Below, piece by piece: positions 59,376 to 64,000 of a DNA stretch of 64,000 nt (its first letter is position 1; every line of letters starts with the position of its first letter). The position numbers and the translations under genes were made by a program. Below the pieces are notes generated by a model. The model had not been told where the DNA came from and made no database searches. It worked only from the letters and a program-made list of their open reading frames with translations. Where the stretch lies: the NCBI GenBank assembly GCA_019722365.1, contig JADFUC010000005.1, forward strand, positions 62,001 through 126,000, written 5' to 3'. The stretch is from Lithospermum erythrorhizon (Eukaryota; Streptophyta; Magnoliopsida; Boraginales; Boraginaceae).

Positions 59376-61885
59376 CATGTGCTCGAATCCAACTTAAAAT
59401 ATATGTACTTTGACGTTTAGTTTAATTAAGTGGACGCCCACTACATTAACGAACCACTACAATCTAACGCAAGGCTGGGAACGCGATTCAACCTCCCACC
59501 TATCTCTCAGAATCTAACGCAATACGATTTAACTTTTTGCTAAAATTTCACCTCATCCCACCTCATGAAAGAAAGTAGCCAACGAATCGAATACTTGCCC
59601 TAACATGTCGAACCCGAACAGACTAATCCAGCTTGACCAATAACGACCCACCGAACCTCTACTTACCACGTCTAGCAGAGACTTGTAGGCCAATTTTATC
59701 CATTCCTTCACTCCATGTCTCTATGCCATTACTTTCTCCACAAACAAACCAAGGTATGTATAATTAAGATATTAAGATCCAGTATATAGCCTCGTATACT
59801 TCAAAAAAGTATAACTATCTTGCATCAATCAAAAGACTCATAACTCATCATAGCATCAGTATCGAGTATCAGTTTAATACTCCCTTCAAATTTTTTACTT
59901 CATTCTGTAGCTTATACACATAATCAAGAAAAAAAAAGTAGTAAAACTACATTGTAAACATGTAATTATTAATTTTTTATCCTAAAACGCATGTAAAGAA
60001 AATATCCAAATTTTTCAAGCTGTAATTAACAAATAATTTTATCCTGAGGGAGTAAAGAAACTGCATCGAGGACACGTGAACATGCGATTCTAATCTCCAT
60101 CAAGAAAGACAAACTACAATTTTTCAGAGACCATTAAATCTTAAACGGTTCTCGAGCAAGACAAGCATCGCACTCTATTAACACCAAATTACCAACATAA
60201 CTACAATTCAATTTTTGGCCAAATGATTATAACCAAAGAGAATCATATAACACATTGCAGTAGAAGATTCTATAAAACAAGGCAATATGTCAGTCCTTTC
60301 ACATTAGTGCAATTTTCATTCTCTAAATATTTTGTTTCCAACTTATTTGTATGCATATATAAACTTGCCTTTCCATGAAATTATTACTATTTTATTATTT
60401 CAACTTAAAACCCTATAATTTGTAGAAGAGACACAAAATATTGCACTATCTCAGAAAATACAAGAGATTCATTCTATGTTTAATACTTATGAGACAGATT
60501 AATAGTAAGTCATATGAATTATACTCAACACCGAATGTAATAAGAACGGATGATATTTACATTACACAATAATATGATGTTCATAATTTCGATAGAGAAC
60601 TCATAGAATAATAACAGGTGAGCCAACAAAAGTGCACAACAAACACTAATGTGGTTTTTCAAAAAGAGTGTATGATAGTTGCAAAATATATCTCCGCTTT
60701 TTTTAATCGTCGCTTTTACCCATTTACACACGTAATTGCCGAAAATAACAATAAAAACAAGATTAAAACGTAACGACAATCAATCAAAACAATATCATTT
60801 GGCCGGCCGTTAATTTAAAGTTATAAAAGCTATCAAAAGCCGCACATTAAAAATGTAAAAATGCTATTTATTATGCTAAGACGACAACTAAAAGAAAACA
60901 AATTTCTTTGGCTAAAAAAGACAACTAAAAAACGGAGATAAAGAAGAACATATACATATAAGAGTATGGTGTGTATAATAGACCAGCCTATCTCCCAGTT
61001 AGATTATGGCACATTACCTTGGGATGGTGTGGTTTCTGAGCTGCATGTAGCATCATCAACGAACAATGTCCTCTTAATGGGACTCCCTATACCAAAAGAC
61101 CATTGGTGCATATCAAGCAAGGCATTTTCTTGGAAAATGGTTAAATATATTTATATGTAACTACAAATAAGAGTAATGATATACTAACATACTAGTTAAG
61201 ATAGTGACATTCTCAAGTTGACATTGATATATGTATCGTTGATGATGGAATTAGACGGGAGCACCGTAGGTTCAACATATCCACATAGGCAAGAACAAGG
61301 GAGTCAGCACAAGGCATTACAATGACATAATATTAAAAACATAAAATGATCATTACAATACAGGTAGGACCATCATATACCAGCATAATACAAGCGCCGC
61401 CAGGCATTTCGCCATTGCACCATTCACAACAGCACAATTGACATTTCTCTCTCCCGCTACATCGCCTAAGACCATCAAATAACACCCACTTTTCAACAAT
61501 CAAGTGCCGTTATTCAAGGCCAAATTAATTTCTCTTCCTTCCACATCACTCCATCATATACCCTACCATATTTTTCATTTCTCTTTATTTATTTCATATA
61601 TATAATTATTAAATTTATAATTACTACAACAATTTATTATGAAAATTAATTACAATTGACAAAAATATTTTTTAATTTCAAAAAACCCATAATATTTTAA
61701 CACAATAAATAATATTATAATTTTTTAAAATCACACACAATATTATTCATCACTCGATAAAGCAAACATACATAAATTATTGAAAATGTACAAGAAAACA
61801 CACAATAAACATAGTAAACTTGAGAAATAATTTAAAATCTACTCGAGGGTTCCAAATTTATTCCTATACGGTTTAATTTAAAATT
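59376..61885. other. intergenic sequence
   Basis: Mostly AT-rich with no gene I can support. One short stretch at about 61000-61140 is closer to balanced base composition and open on both strands (GTLPWDGVVSELHVASS on plus, KRTLFVDDATCSSETTP on minus). It may be a gene fragment; it carries no family motif and no clean splice pair. The frame 60525-60779 (-) is unsupported. Confidence 0.45.
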
Positions 61886-61889
61886 CTTC

Positions 61890-63080
61890 TTCAACCAATA
61901 TGACGGTAACTCCTATCACGTACTCCGGCCGACTACGAATATCCGATTCTCGACGGCCTGACACGACCAAATCGGTGGCGCAATTGCTGCTGGGATATCG
62001 AAAGAAAAACCCACCCAAGATTGTTCGACGGTTCAAGTCGAGATATTTTCCCGCCGTGAATATGTATTCGGCTCATCCTCCACTATCATGTTATGTAAAA
62101 ATAATGCATGTCCTATTATCTACCTAAGACATCGAGACTTCCATATCCTAGCCGGTTGGCTTAATAATGAAAAGCTGCATACAGAACCCCGACGCTGCTC
62201 AACATCCTTCATGCATGATTCTGCTTGTTTGGCACACAATCGCGCTTACGCCGCTTTGGGGCATTTCAATCGATCGGGCGAAGACGCACTATCTGTGTTG
62301 GGACACAAATAAGATAGTATGCAAGATTGTATTGTCGGGCCATTCACAAATAAGTTCACCTCCGTAGCTTCACTGCACTAACGTTGTCAAAACCGTAACC
62401 TATCTAGTACATTTATGTCGTTCAATGTTCCGCGCAGTTCCAAAAAAAGACACATATCCACAAATCATATGTAAGCCACTTTCTCGAGGATAATCGTTGC
62501 CGTGTTCTCAGGTCCATCAGTAGCCTCATGCTCCTCAGACAATTCTTCCATTCCCAACGCATTTAATCGATACTTCCAACTTCTCCCTGAAACTACTTCA
62601 CCAACTTCAGGAGAATCTCCGCAAGTCCACATTCGTCATCTTAAGTATTCATTTTGAAACAAGGCAATTACACCTTGGTAAAATTGCGTTTATTCAAGCG
62701 CAAAGAGATTCTCCACCCTTTCACATACCATCACAAGCATCCGCGAGACCCATATTCAAGCACGCCAAGATGGAAGTCAGACAATCGATAAAGCGCCAAA
62801 CCAAGCCTGGCTCCGCATTATTCAAATACTTTCGAGTGAAGTAGCTTCGCATTCTGATAAAGCTTCTAAGCAATTTGTAAATAATGGCCTTCTCATTCAA
62901 AATCTTCTTTCCGAACCGCATTTCAAAGGTAAAGGCATCGACGTCGAAATAGTCGCCATAAGCCTCCTCACGGGCAAAATGCATTTGTATCCCTACTTAT
63001 AAGGCAGATTTTCTTTATTTGATCGATTGTTTCAGTTTCGAGATCTTCAAGAAGTTCTTTTGGCTCGTCAAGTATAGCTT
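61890..63080 (-). pseudogene. PIF/Harbinger transposase (DDE_Tnp_4 type), broken
   Basis: Minus-strand pieces in order match the plant PIF/Harbinger nuclease: REEAYGDYF and NNAEPGLVW...GLADAC (ORF 62721-62984, N-terminal part), GSID then a stop then MRWEWKNC (about 62538-62577), GTLNDINVLD (62402-62432), KDVEQ (about 62195-62215), PARIWKSR, and IVEDE with LHNM-type context (62072-62095). The three catalytic acids, Asp in GSID, Asp in NDIN and Glu in KDVE, are all still present, but in-frame stops and frameshifts kill the gene. The usual protein is about 400 residues and would be nuclear. Terminal repeats and a Myb-like partner ORF were not found. Confidence 0.85.
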
Positions 63081-63365
63081 TTTAACTTCCACCGTTGTCA
63101 GAATCTCGAGACCGAAAGATTGAGCGATACATCCAATGTCTCGATACTTAAAAGAATATTTGAGCAGTTTGAAAGGATTTTCAAATGACAAGCTTCACTA
63201 CTTTATTTATAATGAATGATTTTAGGACCTCAACCAGTTCAATTAATTAGATTGAATCTGAAGATAAAATATTAAAAAATATGAAATCACAAGTATGTAA
63301 GCCAAGCAGAAGTATCTCTCTTTTTGCAAATCTTATGGGTCAATAAATTTGGATTTTATCTATAA
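63081..63365. other. AT-rich sequence upstream of the transposase remnant
   Basis: No gene and no recognisable repeat end. Confidence 0.5.
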
Positions 63366-63715
63366 GTGAGTACTATATCACGCTCTGGCAAGGTTGGATT
63401 CATAGATTTGGAATTTTTTTTTCGTGAGTAATACGCCATGTCGGAGCTAAGGATTCATTATTGATTATCATATTTGGAATTTTGCGTGAAGCGGAGTAAT
63501 ATTGCCCGAGCAAATGATTCATTATTCATTATCGATTTAATTTTGTGTTCGCAGAGTAAATACGGCACGTCGGAGCTAAAGGGTTCATTATTATTGATTA
63601 TCGATTTGAAATTTGTGTTCAAGGAGTAGCCACGCTACGTCGTAGCCTACCTGGATTCATTATTGATTATCGATTTAGAATTTTGTGCGCAAATGAGTCT
63701 TCACGCTACGCTTCA
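63366..63715. repeat. tandem repeat, about 55-72 bp, five imperfect units
   Basis: Units carry GGATTCATTATTGATTATCG, ATTTGGAATTTTGTG, GAGTAATACG and CGTCGGAGCTAA. GGATTCAT-type starts lie at 63396, 63451, about 63514, 63581 and 63653. Unit length varies by small insertions. Confidence 0.85.
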
Positions 63716-64000
63716 TTATTTAAAACATCACTTTTATTCAAACGATACATCAAATGAATACATTTATATCCCACAAATTATCCGTAAGAACACACAACTT
63801 GAAAAATAAAGCACAACTCGAAATAAAACACACAACTCGCAACTAGTTTGGGAACAACTCCTTCAGTAACATATTATAAGTTGCTTCATCTACAACATCA
63901 ATGCTCTTTTTTGTTTTCAATGTCATTAACATCTCAACTACTTAACACGTGCATGGGCTCAACATAGCCGAAGCTAAAGAAGAGCCCTAGATTGTTCTGT
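63716..64000. other. intergenic sequence at right edge
   Basis: No gene or repeat boundary recognised; a short direct repeat CACAACTTGAAA/CACAACTCGAAA lies at about 63794-63822. Confidence 0.5.

Noticed and set aside
1..64000. Organelle DNA insertions, rRNA genes, telomere repeats or a biosynthetic gene cluster
   Set aside because: I saw no chloroplast, mitochondrial or rRNA sequence, no TTTAGGG arrays, and the two host genes are unrelated to each other.

Overview
This is plant nuclear DNA, most likely from a flowering plant. It is AT-rich. The one spliced gene has a GT-AG intron, a TATA box and an AATAAA signal, and it encodes a phytocyanin-type protein found only in plants. Most of the rest is decayed transposable elements: Ty1-copia polyproteins, long LTRs, Stowaway, Tourist and Mutator-type elements, tRNA-derived SINEs and a PIF/Harbinger transposase. 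Only two loci look like host protein genes. Reading frames inside the elements are broken by many stops and frameshifts; real decay and unpolished sequence cannot be told apart from this window alone. The species cannot be named.

Layout. At 1-1250 is the left-truncated, minus-strand remnant of one copia family; its integrase is split by a Mutator-type foldback element (219-686). At 1251-3726 is unidentified sequence. At 3732-12112 is a structurally complete minus-strand copia element: both LTRs, primer-binding site, gag, protease, integrase, reverse transcriptase (YVDD intact), RNase H, polypurine tract and a near-matching 5-bp target duplication. At 12113-17300 is a more GC-rich, unidentified, probably transposon-derived block. 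At 17300-23690 is AT-rich intergenic DNA with a second foldback copy (18252-18708) and a Stowaway MITE.

Five copies of one long LTR-like family, which I call A to E, follow: A at 23.69-26.37 kb (-), E at 36.85-39.12 kb (+), B at 39.17-41.77 kb (-), C at 43.22-46.87 kb (-) and D at 52.02-54.65 kb (+). None has a visible internal coding region, so they look like solo LTRs. A, B, C and D carry a minisatellite of TTATAC...GTATAA hairpin units. Between A and E lie a small plant-specific gene (28540-28989), a SINE and a second copia LTR with its leader (from 33254, +). LTR C is inserted into a tandemly duplicated complex repeat (about 42.4-51.2 kb) built from units of about 135 bp rich in GTCAC.

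The right end holds a bounded SINE, a Tourist-type MITE, the early nodulin-like (phytocyanin) gene in two exons (55928-57130), another SINE, short tandem arrays and a decayed PIF/Harbinger transposase (about 61.89-63.08 kb, -) whose three catalytic acidic residues are still readable. The host genes do not form a pathway. The window is better read as a layered record of insertions: Mutator into copia, copia into older repeat DNA, LTR C into a satellite-like array, and LTR B into a TA microsatellite. I saw no clear new gene system; the least explained items are the GTCAC complex array and its almost perfectly conserved 149-bp island.
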